Assembly: GCA_019722365.1 (NCBI GenBank)
Contig: JADFUC010001799.1
Span: forward strand, 43,131-107,130
Direction: 5' to 3'
Source: Lithospermum erythrorhizon
Taxonomy: Eukaryota > Streptophyta > Magnoliopsida > Boraginales > Boraginaceae
Length of the DNA stretch: 64,000 nt
Every line of letters begins with the position of its first letter. Positions within the stretch are counted from its first letter, which is position 1. A model generated the notes under the pieces. The model saw only the letters and a program-made list of their open reading frames with translations, was not told the DNA's origin and did not search any database. A program made the translations under genes and the position numbers. This document shows, in pieces, positions 12,695 to 23,350 of the stretch.

Positions 12695-15600
12695 TCAAGG
12701 CTTTGGTTTATACACGATCTCCCACAGCTCGACATCCTCTCCTCTTTCGTATTCCTTCACATATTGTGGAATCTCTGCAAGACCAATGCGCTTGCCAGAG
12801 AAGATATGTGAAACTTCGTTTCCATTGGTATTACATTGTGCATTTTCTGTACAAATTTCAATGGTTAGTTGATTATGCAACCATCATCTAAGGTTTGGGG
12901 GATGTTCAGTAAGCAATTTGTTCATTCTTGAAATTTAAAACAAAAATATATAATGGGAAATTTGTTGACTGCTTGTTTCAGAAACGTGAATAGAGCCGTT
13001 TGCAATTATATTAAAGTCATTGGGGGTGAATTTGGTAGGCCATCTGATAACTGCTTACCTCCATGCAAATTTTGGAAATGTGAAATGCCATTCGTGATGG
13101 TATTAAGGCCATCTTGTAAGTTGGGTGTGCAATTTGTTGACTGCTTACATCCGTCATGCAAATAACTTAGGAAATGTGCATAGCCATTTGCAACAATATC
13201 AATGTCATCGAGAGAGAAGTTGTAACGCTTTTCTAGGGCCAAATATAAGACCTAATAATGAAAATACACCACAAGCACTTAGTTGTTGAAGGGTTAGTAA
13301 GGAAAATTTCATGCATATTCTTATAGCACAATGTAATTGCTTTGACGGTTATAAGAGGAGAACATTAGAAGTCATTTAAACTTCAGAGCAGCTCCATGCT
13401 TTCCTTGGTCTTAGAGAATTATTTGATTTAGACAATCCCACTCAATGGTAGGTTACAAGTATTGGTCAATAATCTTGACAAGTTTTGACGTAACTTCTCA
13501 GGTTCTCGGCGAGCATAATCTATACAAAGCAATCCATACCTTTCTGCCACTCTGTGACATTAAAGCCGCCAGAGTCCTGAAGAACGCATCTGTCAGTTCA
13601 TCACTGTATATAACATCAGCGGCTACCAGCAAAGTAGCTCTCTGAAGTTCTTCAACATCTGATGTGTTCCAACCGTACCTTGAGAACAAGTAAGCATCAA
13701 TACCTCATAGAAAACAAAATACACTGATTCCGAGTTTCTGGATCAATTTCTAATAGGCCTCACATGGAGAAATACAGCAGGTAATTGCAACTCTCAAGTA
13801 ATAGATGTGAGGAATTACATAGGACAAAAGCCCTGTAGCATCATTTACCTTGACGGTGATGATACATCTTTGTTTTTTAGCGAAGGCCATGACACTTTCC
13901 AGTCAAGTTCACGCACATAAACAGAAGCAGTTGGTTGGAACAAGCCAGCATTTAGATTAACATTTTTTGCACAATTGTCAAGTACAACATCATCATGGTC
14001 TGCATAAATCAAAAACCAATATTAAACTATAAGAGATATACAAGATACAAGGATGAAAGTAATGCTAAGAAAATAAGATTCATTACAATGTGAAACTCCA
14101 GTGAAAGATGATCGATGTAAAAACAAAGAGGTGGTTCTCAAATGAGATCATCACTCGCCTGTTATGAAGACTGTTTTGGCAACTCGAGCAAGTAACATGC
14201 CAACGATACCTGGAAAGAGCGAAATCTTAATTAATTACTCGTTTAGTTTGTAAAGATTCAGAATAGATTACAAGTCCTTCTCATTTAAAAGTAAAAAGAC
14301 TACGCAAGTAAATAAAATATGAAAGGTGCAATCAAAATAAGACATGTAGCATATCCTACCAGTACCAGCACCAAGCTCTGCTGCAATTACTCCATTGAAG
14401 TCAGATGACGTCAACATTTTATGCAACAAGAAATCAGCTAGTACCAGTTCTGCTTTCCATACCTTGTAAAGCAAAATTTAGAAGAATAAATATATTCCGG
14501 GTGTAAGTTGAGTTCCAAAAGTACACTATATCAGCTGTGATGAACATATATAAGATGCCCTACCTTCAGAGGCTTAAACAAAACCAGTTAGTCATTACGG
14601 GGCCAAATTACACAATTAAAATAAGCCACACACCATAATCAATTTTAGTACGAAATTCGTTTTGATTTAGTACCTGTAAACCAACTCTAGGAATTGATGA
14701 GGTAATACTATGTTGAATAGTAAGAACAAAAGAATCTTTGCGGTGTTCTGCAATTACAACAAGAAACACTTATAATGCTGTTTTCTAGTTTGGAAGAAAG
14801 ATTTATGAACCATAACTTATCATGATTGTCCAATCCACACGCCAATATCAAATAGTATTACTAAAGCTTAAGACTTTCGCTTCATCATGGGTCAATTTGG
14901 AAACAGACTCTTTGTTTATCACACGGGTAAGGTTGTCTACAATCCGACCCCCGCCCCCTATATGATATTCAGAGAACATTTTCCTAAATAATTCCTTCCC
15001 GGTATTCCTATTTATTTGATTCAAGCTACTCCACTATTAATACTCCACATCGTCTGATCATCACTAAACATGTTTATTATGTTCTAATGGATGACAAAAA
15101 ATTACTAAACAAATATAAACAAAATATTCTCAATCATATTGAACTTAGAAAGTGCTTCACATTTCACACATTTAACTTACTTTTTCGCCTAGGTATGATG
15201 AGATCACCATCTTCATCTAAATCACATCTTATATCGAAATGTTCATCTTCTGCAAATCATTTAATGATATATATTATTCATTAGAAATAATTATACAAAC
15301 AAAAAAATTCAACTAGAATAAAATATTATCGGAAAAGAGCATTAACTTAAAGAAGGAAGTAAAATCTCATTAATCCCGCTTGAATTGTTTCTCTTCTATA
15401 ATTGTAAAGCTTTCAGCTTTGGCCTTAAATATATTTGTTTGTATTGTATAATGTTATAAAAAATATATAAATGAAAAGAATTTAAAATGTATTTTGCATT
15501 GATATAGTTTTAAATTAAATATTATCTGTCTGAAATAAAAATATCTGTCCAAAGAAGTTGAGAGGTATATGAAATTCAGTAGACAATTTTTATGGAATGG

Positions 15601-16600
15601 AAGGAGTAGTTTCTAAAATATTACCTCCATCCCGAAATGATTGTCATGTTCCCTTTTCAGTGATCAAAACTATTTAGCATTAATTGACATACATAATTTA
15701 GATTTCACGTTATCGTAAATTAAATTAAAAATAATAGCATTTGATATGTTACTCAATTTAATTGATCATTTGGTTCAAAATTACATTATTGAGATAATAA
15801 TTGATTTTAATATTTTGCATTCATAAATTAAACGATCAATTATAATGCAACAAGAAGTTTTTGTTAGATGACCAATTAAATTGAGACGGAGAGAGTGGGT
15901 AACATTTTACGCAAATATAGAAGAAAATATAAGCATTTTGAACTGCTACGCATTTGAAGATCCCAGCATTTAAAAAAAAAAAATCGGATGATAAGCCCCG
16001 AAGGCTAGCAGCGGCGTGGCGCAGCGAGATAAAGCGCGAAATGGCGGAGCGCCATTTGAACCGCCGTAAATGCCGGCCGCCCACTTGGCTTCTGCGTGGC
16101 GGGCTGTGCCGCCGGTGCCTTTTCGCGGCCCATGCTTTGCTTGCCATGGCTCGATTGATAAAGAACTAGAGTGTTAAATGCATCGATTTTTCGAACTCGG
16201 TGTGGTCCATTTCATGGGAGTAGACGTGAAGTGGTTAAAAAAGCGTAGTCTTACCTGCCGTCAGTTGGTAGCGTCCACATGAATTAAATCCTCCGTAAAT
16301 GCTCCGTAATATCCAAGGACCTCGAGGGGCCGTTAGTATAACAGTTTCACATATAATATATTTAATCCAAATCAAAGTTGCGTGATTGAATTAATAAAAC
16401 AAAGTTTGTCAATTTTAATAAGTTAAAACATAAAGTCAGCAATATTAAGTACCTTGTCGGGATGGTAGCAAGAAAGTGAAGTGAGAGATAGTTGGAGTAG
16501 AATAATTAGGTGGACATCCTAAGTGGACCTCGCTCATCACTTGTTCCTCCGAATCTGAATAATCTCCATCACACGCTGCCGAGACTGGTGATCCTTCCAT
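12695..16600 (-). CDS. METTL22: METTL22-like protein methyltransferase (9 exons, 359 aa)
   Basis: Exons on the minus strand: 16600-16453, 15249-15181, 14747-14674, 14462-14360, 14209-14159, 13999-13849, 13678-13540, 13251-13059, 12846-12695. All junction phases agree and the sum is 1080 bp including the TGA stop. The start ATG at 16600 gives MEGSPVSAACDGDYSD, leading into the MSEVHLGCPP motif recalled from plant homologues. Exons 3-4 encode HRKDSFVLTIQHS and VWKAELVLADFLLH. The AdoMet-binding motif I is ELGAGTGIVGMLLARVAKT (exons 4-5), followed by the acidic ITDHDDVVLDN loop. Exon 7 has LLVAADVIYSDELTDAFF, and exon 9 ends with IPQYVKEYERGEDVELWEIV. This is family 16 of seven-beta-strand methyltransferases, which methylate lysines on partner proteins; the human member is METTL22. 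The specific substrate here is unknown. Intron 5 uses a GC donor (CAG|GCGAGT), and exon 8 contains part of a tandem repeat. Confidence 0.88.
12955..13205 (-). repeat. Three imperfect tandem copies spanning an exon end and its donor site
   Basis: Three related segments of about 75-95 bp lie at roughly 13128-13205, 13028-13125 and 12955-13025. They encode related peptides: DIDIVANGYAHFLSYL, then GLNTITNGISHFQNL, then DFNIIANGSIHV (the third in another frame). The first two keep a splice-donor-like GTAAGCAGT. Phase matching to exon 9 works only for the donor of the middle copy (GGAG|GTAAGC, 13058): the first copy's donor would create TAA at the junction. Confidence 0.75.
15624..15899. mobile_element. 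Stowaway-like MITE in intron 1 of the methyltransferase gene
   Basis: The left end CCTCCATCCCGAAATGA and the right end (reverse complement CCCACTCTCTCCGTCTC) resemble the CTCCCTCCGTCC termini of Stowaway/Tc1-mariner MITEs. TA dinucleotides flank both ends. A second similar terminus (GGAATGGAAGGAGTA) ends near 15608 and suggests an adjacent truncated copy. Confidence 0.45.
15970..16170. other. GC-rich island with a perfect hairpin inside intron 1
   Basis: This stretch is strongly GC-rich against an AT-rich intron and contains a perfect inverted repeat: AAATGGCG (16039-16046), loop GAG, CGCCATTT (16050-16057). It has many GGCGG/CCGCC words. Both strands happen to be open here, which follows from base composition. 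The ends of hAT and other DNA elements can look like this, but I found no matching termini or target duplication. Confidence 0.35.
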
Positions 16601-17205
16601 CCTAAAAAGATCGTTCAACTTCTAATGTTGAATGTTTGATGTGTTGACTTTTATAACTTTGATCTGAAATAATTTTGAATATGTTGTATAACAATTTGTA
16701 AAATCATATAAAATTATAATATTTCGCCATATGTTACTACTAACAACATACAGAGTAATTTTTTATTCAAATCAAAGTTGTATAAGTCGATTTAGACATC
16801 AAAGTTTATTAATTTTGACTTTCGTATACGACGATTAAGACATCAAAGTAATTTTTTGGTCAGGCTCGTCCATTGTCGGGTTACATTTCATATTCTTCAA
16901 CTTGGATAAGGGAGAATTGGCTCGATATCATTAGGATGACATCCCTAAAAAACCTGAAGGATTGTAATAACAAAAAAGTCCCACTGTTTCTATACAAGGA
17001 GCCATTGTATACGGAGAAAACCTTGCCTCAATATATGTTATATGGAGTATTTGCCAAATGAGCTATAGTAACTTTTGGGAAATGTGTAACAAGGTATGGT
17101 TACCTCACAAATTGCTTTCTGAATTTTCAATTTCGTCATTAAAGACTACTTTGCAATTATCAAACCTAAGAAGCAACAAATCTGCTTGTCTGGAAGTTAG
17201 AAGTA
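16601..17205. other. 5' flank of the methyltransferase gene and intergenic DNA
   Basis: AT-rich, with words such as ATCAAAGT repeated at 16640-16850 that also occur in intron 1 (about 16361-16446), so a small dispersed repeat is likely. At about 17100-17190 the minus strand has an acceptor-like end followed by a short open stretch (ADLLLLRFDNCKVVFNDE); I do not recognise it. No promoter element stands out. Confidence 0.3.
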
Positions 17206-17319
17206 AACATTTAAATAGCCACATAATGTTTATATCTATACTATATATAAAGCCTAGGGGCCAACATTTAAATAGCCACATAATGTTTATATCTATACTA
17301 TATATAAAGCCTAGAGGCA
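17206..17319 (+). repeat. Perfect-register 57-bp direct duplication
   Basis: Two nearly identical 57-bp copies (17206-17262 and 17263-17319) begin AACATTTAAATAGCCACATA and contain TCTATACTATATATAAAG, the probable Helitron 5' end. The duplication therefore doubles the Helitron start. Confidence 0.9.
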
Positions 17320-17595
17320 TGAGTATTTATGATGAAGCCTAAATCTTGATGAAACATGACATGTGTCAATCATTAATTAAATGCAAGTTACTTTTAATGC
17401 ATGGTAGTTTTTTTAATTTGACACATGGGCTTCTTATATATACTTAACAATTATCACCAAATATATTTATTTATAAATTAGATAAACTTTTCAATTAAAA
17501 TTAATTAATATTTTAAAATTATTACTTTTATCTTTCACTTCAATCGCTTTGCTCTAAGCTACATTTACACAAAATGTAAGAAAAATTCAAACATA

Positions 17596-17958
17596 CTCAC
17601 TTCGTTTTTTTTATTTGTTATTTTAGCAATTTGCACATAAATTAAGAAAAAGAAAAAGTAGTCAAAAAATACATTAAAAATGTAAAATGACAATCAATTG
17701 AAACTATATCATTGGTTAGTTGATAATTTTTTTTTTTTAAAATCCAAAAATACATTGAAAATCTAAAAGTACAATTTATTATGTTAATAATTATTTTAAA
17801 GCAAAAATTTTAAGCACAAGCGAAAAATAAAAAAAAGCGGAGGAGTATCTACATGACATAACTTTCCTATTGTTTTCTTATTTAATTTGGTAAAAAGGGA
17901 ACCAAAAAAGAGATTTTCATTTAAAGAAAATGGTTATTAGATTAAGGGATGGAGGGAG
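17596..17958. mobile_element. Stowaway-like MITE nested in the Helitron
   Basis: The ends are TA|CTCACTTCGTTTTTT on the left and GGGATGGAGGGAG|TA on the right. The right end reversed is CTCCCTCCATCCC, the classic Stowaway terminus. TA duplications flank both sides, length is 363 bp, and there is no coding potential. Confidence 0.55.
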
Positions 17959-18043
17959 TAGTTTTTATTTTATAATTATTACGATGCACATGAAGACAAG
18001 AATGGGAAAGACTAATTGATTGATAATAGAATATACTATATAA

Positions 18044-18702
18044 CTAGTTCATATGTGCGCGATGCTGCGCGTGCAATTATTTATTATTTTTATAATAAAA
18101 TTATAATGAAAAAATAAATTTAAAAAAAAACTTAAAAAAATAAAATGAAAAAGTTATCATAGAGAAAATAAAGATAGATGGTGTGAAATAAGCTTTTATT
18201 TTACTGGTGATATATGGGTATTACGTAGTAGATAATATTTATAGTAGTAGTTTATGAAGAATTTATGTCTTGTTAGGCGGATTCTGTGGAAAGTTACTAT
18301 AAAAATTAAAAAAATTATCGGAAAGGGTAAAATAGGAAATACATTAATTTGGAAACGACACCTTAGTCGTCTAATGGCATTATATATGAAGCCATAGATA
18401 AAATTATAATGAAAAAAAATTCACAAAAACTAAAAGAAATAAAATCAAAAAAGTTACCATGAAGAAAATAAAGATAGAGAATTTGTGGGAAAACGACTTT
18501 ATTTTCTCTTGGTGATAGCTACTGTTAGTATTCGTAGTAGATAATATTATAGTAGTAGTTTATGGAGAATTTATGTAGCAGGCGATTCTGGCTATGGAAG
18601 AAGTTACTATAAAAAATTATAAAAAATTATCAGAAGGGTAAAATAGAAATACATTAATTTAGGCTTTGACTTTATGATACAAACTGCATTATATAGTATA
18701 GA
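18044..18702 (-). mobile_element. Non-autonomous Helitron (inner, inverted copy)
   Basis: On the minus strand it starts A|TCTATACTATATAATGC and ends GAACTAG|T. Just before the CTAG terminus is a GC-rich stem-loop (GCACGCGCAGCATCGCGCAC). These features and the A/T insertion site are diagnostic of Helitrons. The 659-bp body contains two copies of a segment of about 300 bp, so it has expanded internally. A related 3' segment occurs in inverted orientation at about 18830-19013. Confidence 0.7.
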
Positions 18703-19013
18703 TGTGCAGGGTGTGAATGGCGGTTCTGAAATGGCAGCTATTTTATCCTCTGATAAAAAAGTATTTTCTGGCGCAGCAAGATAAATTATACGTAAGCTAA
18801 CTACTTATAAATATTATCTCTTATGTAATATAAAGTAATTATCACCAAGAAAATAAAAAATTGTTTCTGATCAACATCTTTATTTTCTTCATGGTAACAC
18901 TGCATCTTATTTCTTTTAGATTTTTTTTTAAATTTTTTTAAATTTATAATTTTTATTATAAAATAATACTAAATAATTTCTTGAACGAGGCGTATGCGTA
19001 TAAGCTATATTAG

Positions 19014-19476
19014 TAAGATTAATATGGCGAGCAATCCAATCCAGCATAGTTCATATTTCAAAACCTTCTATCTTAGGAAATGTGCTAGTCGATCACCGTT
19101 CTATCAACTAACGTCCTATCTTAGGAAATGAATGTCTTAGTTATTCGCCGTTGTCAGCCTGCAGATTAAGTCTGTCACCTACCCCAATCGTCTTCCCCAA
19201 GCCCCACAACCCCATCATCAGTAAGAGAAACACACAAAAACCTCAAGGTAACTTATCATTTCACTACTCAATTACATCTTATTAACTACTACAAGGTTTC
19301 TTCTAGGAACAATGAGAAATAATAAGAATAAATCAAATCAAATCTAACATTAATCGATTATCTAACAATTGACAACCAGTAAATCAAATTTTAGAACTAT
19401 GCAAAATCACATGAGCTGAAATTTTGAAATATTAATAAGAAAACAAACCAAAAATCAAAATACAAAGCAAAATTAC
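19014..19476. other. Intron-like AT-rich DNA after the orphan ARF exon
   Basis: Read on the minus strand it continues from a good donor but contains no recognisable second exon. At about 19085 and 19120 the phrase TATCTTAGGAAATG occurs twice. Nothing else stands out. Confidence 0.3.
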
Positions 19477-19521
19477 CCTCATCTTGGAATTTTCGAAGAG
19501 CTTACCAAAGGCTTGCCCCAT
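19477..19521 (-). pseudogene. Orphan first exon of an ARF-type small GTPase
   Basis: On the minus strand an ATG opens MGQAFGKLFENSKMR, followed at once by a splice donor (ATGAGG|GTAATT). The MG start (myristoylation glycine), the FGKLF block and the KMR end match the N-terminal helix of ADP-ribosylation factors, where, as I recall, an intron interrupts before the P-loop. No GLDAAGKTT P-loop exon is visible downstream on this strand down to the Helitron cluster, so the rest of the gene is missing or displaced. The upstream side (19522-19600) looks like a leader. The match is only 15 residues, so a chance resemblance is possible. Confidence 0.4.
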
Positions 19522-19607
19522 CCTGTTTTCCGTTCACAAATTCACCGGAAAAAAGTCCACGATCGGAAAGACAATAAATTTGCGACAAATAGATAAATTC
19601 TCCCCGA

Positions 19608-19830
19608 AATTTGGACAATAATTTTGGGACAAATACTTGTGATTAAGATGAGTTGTCTCTAAAATTTGGACAACATTTTTGGGACAAATACTTGTGATTT
19701 AGATGACTGCTCTCTAAAATTGGACAATGATTTTGGGACTAATACTTGAAATTAAGATGAGTTGTAGTTGTATCTAAAATTGGACAATGATTTTGGGGTT
19801 ATACTTGAGATTAAGATGAGTTGGCCAATA
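19608..19830. repeat. Minisatellite, about 60-bp unit, four copies
   Basis: The units share AAATTTGGACAAT, TTTTGGGACAAATACTTG and ATTAAGATGAGTTG, with small indels. The array lies just upstream of the minus-strand orphan ARF exon, where a promoter would be. Confidence 0.85.
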
Positions 19831-22440
19831 ATTTGTTTACGGGGCTGTGGGTTTGGTAGGAAAGGGTGGAGTTGGGGTGGATGTCTGAGCGATTGGCGGC
19901 CAGCTATCTGGCAGCGAATAGTGTTTTTTTTTTTTGTGTTGGGGGCATTTTTAATTTTCTATTTTATTTTATTTTAAAAAACTTAATTGGCCGAAAAATC
20001 TGCTTAATAAAAAAAAATATATTCTCACGCGGCAAACTTAATGATGCGTTAAGAATGGTAATCGATTGTATTTAAATTATCGGTGATCGATAAGGGCGTT
20101 TTAAAATATAAATGATGTTAATAACATTTTATTAACGATGGATTGCTCATTGCCATTAATCCTAAAAATATAACCTTTTGACACTAGCTATGAGGATGGC
20201 ATCACCATCTTCATCAATACAACTTTTATAAAATATGATAATGAAGTTTCAGTTCGATTCGAATTCATTAAGTCATGAACTCGAATAACGGTTGACAAAT
20301 TGAGTCACATTAGTTTAAAGTTTATTGGTCATATTAAATAAAATTCGCACCTATATCATCAACAATCGCTATTGTATTAACCTTGTGTAACATTTAAATA
20401 AATTTACTTACATTTTAGCTCAAGTTTCTCTTTCAATTTTTGTCATTCAACCATCCCTAGATATTCCCGCCCCTTAATTTTCCTATTTTGACCTTTACGA
20501 AACCAGGCTTTATAATGTTCTCTCTTCGAATTGATATGGTCTACAACTAACAAAAACAAAATTTTCAATGAAGACTTCATTATCACTTTGCGTCTCCTTA
20601 AGTTGATGTTTTTCAATTGATAGTGATAACATTGTGCAGACATTAAGAAAAAATTCATATTTTTATTGAAGTACTTCATATTCATTAAGGGAAAACATAT
20701 AAACTTTATTAAGTTATTAAAAATTTGTCCAATTCTAAAATGACAAATGAATAAAAACAAACAGAAATATTAGTTTTGATTGTTGAAAATCAAATCAAAC
20801 AATCTTCATAAGATGGAGAGGTATTTGATTAATAATATCGGAAGTGATGCACTTGCGAGTATGTGTATGGATTCTGCACTTCATAATGCACCAATGTTGG
20901 TACGACTCAAATTTTGGTCATTTGAAAAAACCCCTTAAATTTGATCATTTTTAATTGATCATTTACATTTTAAATGCTACATTTTATCTCATTCTATTTT
21001 TATTTTTATTTTGTTGAGAAGTTGACTTTTTAAATGGTAAACTTAATGATTTTATTTCATAATTTTTAGCACTATTAAACTAAACAATCAACTATTATTG
21101 AACTATTTGGGTTAATTTAATGACATGAAGTACTATTATTGAACTATTTGGGTTAATCTAATAACATGATATATTAATCACAATGGTGAAATCGTAGTTT
21201 GAGTATTTGCAATTGACATATTGAAAAGAAAAAAAAAAGCTAATTGCACCTCTTGAACATTATCGATTTCAATCTATTTGGTTGAATTTTTATTAAAACC
21301 TATCGATGAGGTTTGACTAATTATAAAACCGAAACTTTTTTTCGTTCTGAGGTTTTACCTAAACCGGATCATACCTCACCAAATCCCATCAATCATTCAT
21401 GAATTTATTTTCAAATCTATTATATATGTTTCTTCTAAATATTTAATTATTGTAATATATTTATATTTACATTGAGTTAGTTAGGTTTTTCAGATTAAAA
21501 TAATAATTTATCTAAACTGATTTCCATGAACTCTACGAGATTATAAAACGATGAATTGATCGGAGATTTTGTTTTCTATTACGCTTGTAGGCTGCGGTGG
21601 AATATGGCCCAGGAGGAACTGAAAAACGGCCAAAGAAGTAGGTTAATACAGAATAGTCCCATCAACAATTGATCAAACCCTTCCGGCGGTTTGCAAGAAG
21701 AATTAAAGTTTAAACTAAGGAAGTAGGCGTGAAAGAAAAACCGAAGTTCTTTCTACTCTGAGTAGGCAGGGGAGACGGGGAGAGAGGTTTTGCCCTCTTG
21801 ATTTTCTTAAAACCAAAGTGAATGAGTAAATAATTTGTGAGGGAATTTGATTGTCTATATATAAACTTCTTACTCATGAATGGGTCCTAGCCCAAAACCA
21901 ACCCAAACCCGCCCAAAATCCTAAGCGCCTTGATTCTAGTAATTGGAGTTTGGCCCTGAATGTTTTCTTATATATTCTGGCTTTAAGCTAGGAAATTATA
22001 ATCGTATTATAGTTTGATAAATGTTGTTGTGTGTGTGACACAGTAGGCTCGATTATTAGTAATATATTAATTTATGTTAAGCTGAACAACTTATTAATAT
22101 ATATATTATGAAGCGGACCACAATAACCAATACATGCTTATCTAATGTCAATCTTGAATTAATCATAATATGTCAATTGTCAACAATCGAACATATATAC
22201 GAACTTATACTTTTAAATCTAAGTAAATCGGTTGAAAAAATCTAATTGTTGTGGGCATATTTATGAGATCTAATATCTATTTCAATGGCTCAACATACTT
22301 GGGCGATTGCCTTGTCAGTGCGACTTAAACTTGATCCAAACATGCGATTTCTAATAGTCAAGTTATGGTAGATTTGTGTTACCAAACTCTTACATCATTC
22401 TTTTCTTGGGGTATAATTAATGTGATTCAGTCTTGTATTG
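19831..22440. other. Gene-poor stretch, unassigned
   Basis: AT-rich intergenic DNA. I see a short tandem duplication of about 40 bp at 21091-21169 (CTATTATTGAACTATTTGGG twice). A TATA-like TCTATATATAAAC near 21855, amid GC-richer sequence (21590-21960), could be a decayed LTR. A minus-strand open stretch at 20443-20760 has low-complexity, intron-like composition, and I do not call it a gene. Confidence 0.35.
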
Positions 22441-23345
22441 GAGTGCGTCACTAGAATCGCCCATGTGTGAAATGGCGTTGTGGCGTGGCGGCACGCCCGA
22501 GCCACGGAGAGTGGTATAAGCGGAGATTTACTTGGGGGCGGGCTGGTCGTAAGCGACCCGCCATAGAGCCTTATGTCTTATCGGGTTCTTTTTTTTAAAA
22601 AAAATCAACTTTATAAAATGAAAAGCTGACCAAAACCTATCTGCATTTACCGCCGTTTAAATCCCAAATCGGCCTCCAACCCTTGCAGCATCGTGTTTTT
22701 ATACTCTTTTAATTTCTCTTCAATTTTCTTCCTTCTTTCTGTCGTTTCTCTTATATTTGAATGCTATCAAATTGATTGAAAGTAGAAATATAGTTTTAAT
22801 TTCGATAATATTTCATTTTTCATATTTCAATTTTTAATTTCTGTAATATTTCAACTTTTTAATTTCTGTAATTTTTCATATTTCATATTTTGGTAATTTA
22901 TTTTTAATTTTAATTTTTTTAATTTGTTTTTTATTTCAATTTTTATTTTATTATTAATTCGACTCAAGTTTTAACTTTTCAATTCTCTATTATTTGTTTA
23001 GTTTTAGTTTATTATGTATAATATTTGATTATTTGTTAATTTATTTTATTTTTTCAGTTTGATAATTGTATATGTTTGTTTGATTTTGTTTTTTGTAATA
23101 ATGTAATGTTAGTTTATTTTTGTAATTGAGTGATTGAAATATTTAATTGACATATATAATTTTGTATTAATTGAAGTGAAAATGGCGGGTTCTACTCAAA
23201 TTGGTTCATCTTCTTCTAAAAAATCTAAAGAGAAAGACATAGGATGAGATTATGGTATACAAATTGGTGATAATAGGGATCATGTTAAATGCAGTTTGAT
23301 TGTGTTTGTTTCTTAAATTGTACTTGGATGATCATTAATTATTTC
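22441..23345 (+). pseudogene. 5' part of a hAT transposon with truncated BED-finger transposase
   Basis: At 23182 an ATG opens MAGSTQIGSSSSKKSKEKD, then an in-frame TGA (23246-23248) stands where hAT proteins have tryptophan. It continues DYGIQIGDNRDHVKC, the first half of a BED zinc finger. The reading frame then ends and the remainder of the transposase is absent; a gypsy LTR has inserted downstream. The GC-rich 22460-22570 stretch and the long AT-rich leader fit a hAT 5' region, but the terminal inverted repeat is not identified. Confidence 0.5.
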
Positions 23346-23350
23346 ATTTG

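Larger units (their letters stand above)
17292..19013 (+). mobile_element. Non-autonomous Helitron (outer copy)
   Basis: The 5' end reads A|TCTATACTATATATAAAG, a common plant Helitron start. The proposed 3' end near 19013 is TTAG|T, preceded by a mutated hairpin region that aligns with the 3' end of the inner Helitron. No Rep/helicase coding is present. Inside it lie a Stowaway-like MITE and a second Helitron in reverse orientation. The 3' boundary is less certain than the 5' boundary. Confidence 0.45.

Noticed and set aside
15836..16169. Open frames on both strands in the GC-rich island (103 and 71 aa)
   Set aside because: They overlap each other, lie inside an intron of METTL22 and result from GC-rich composition and a palindrome.
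20443..20760. 105-aa minus-strand open frame
   Set aside because: AT-rich low-complexity translation, no conserved motif, splice partner or promoter.
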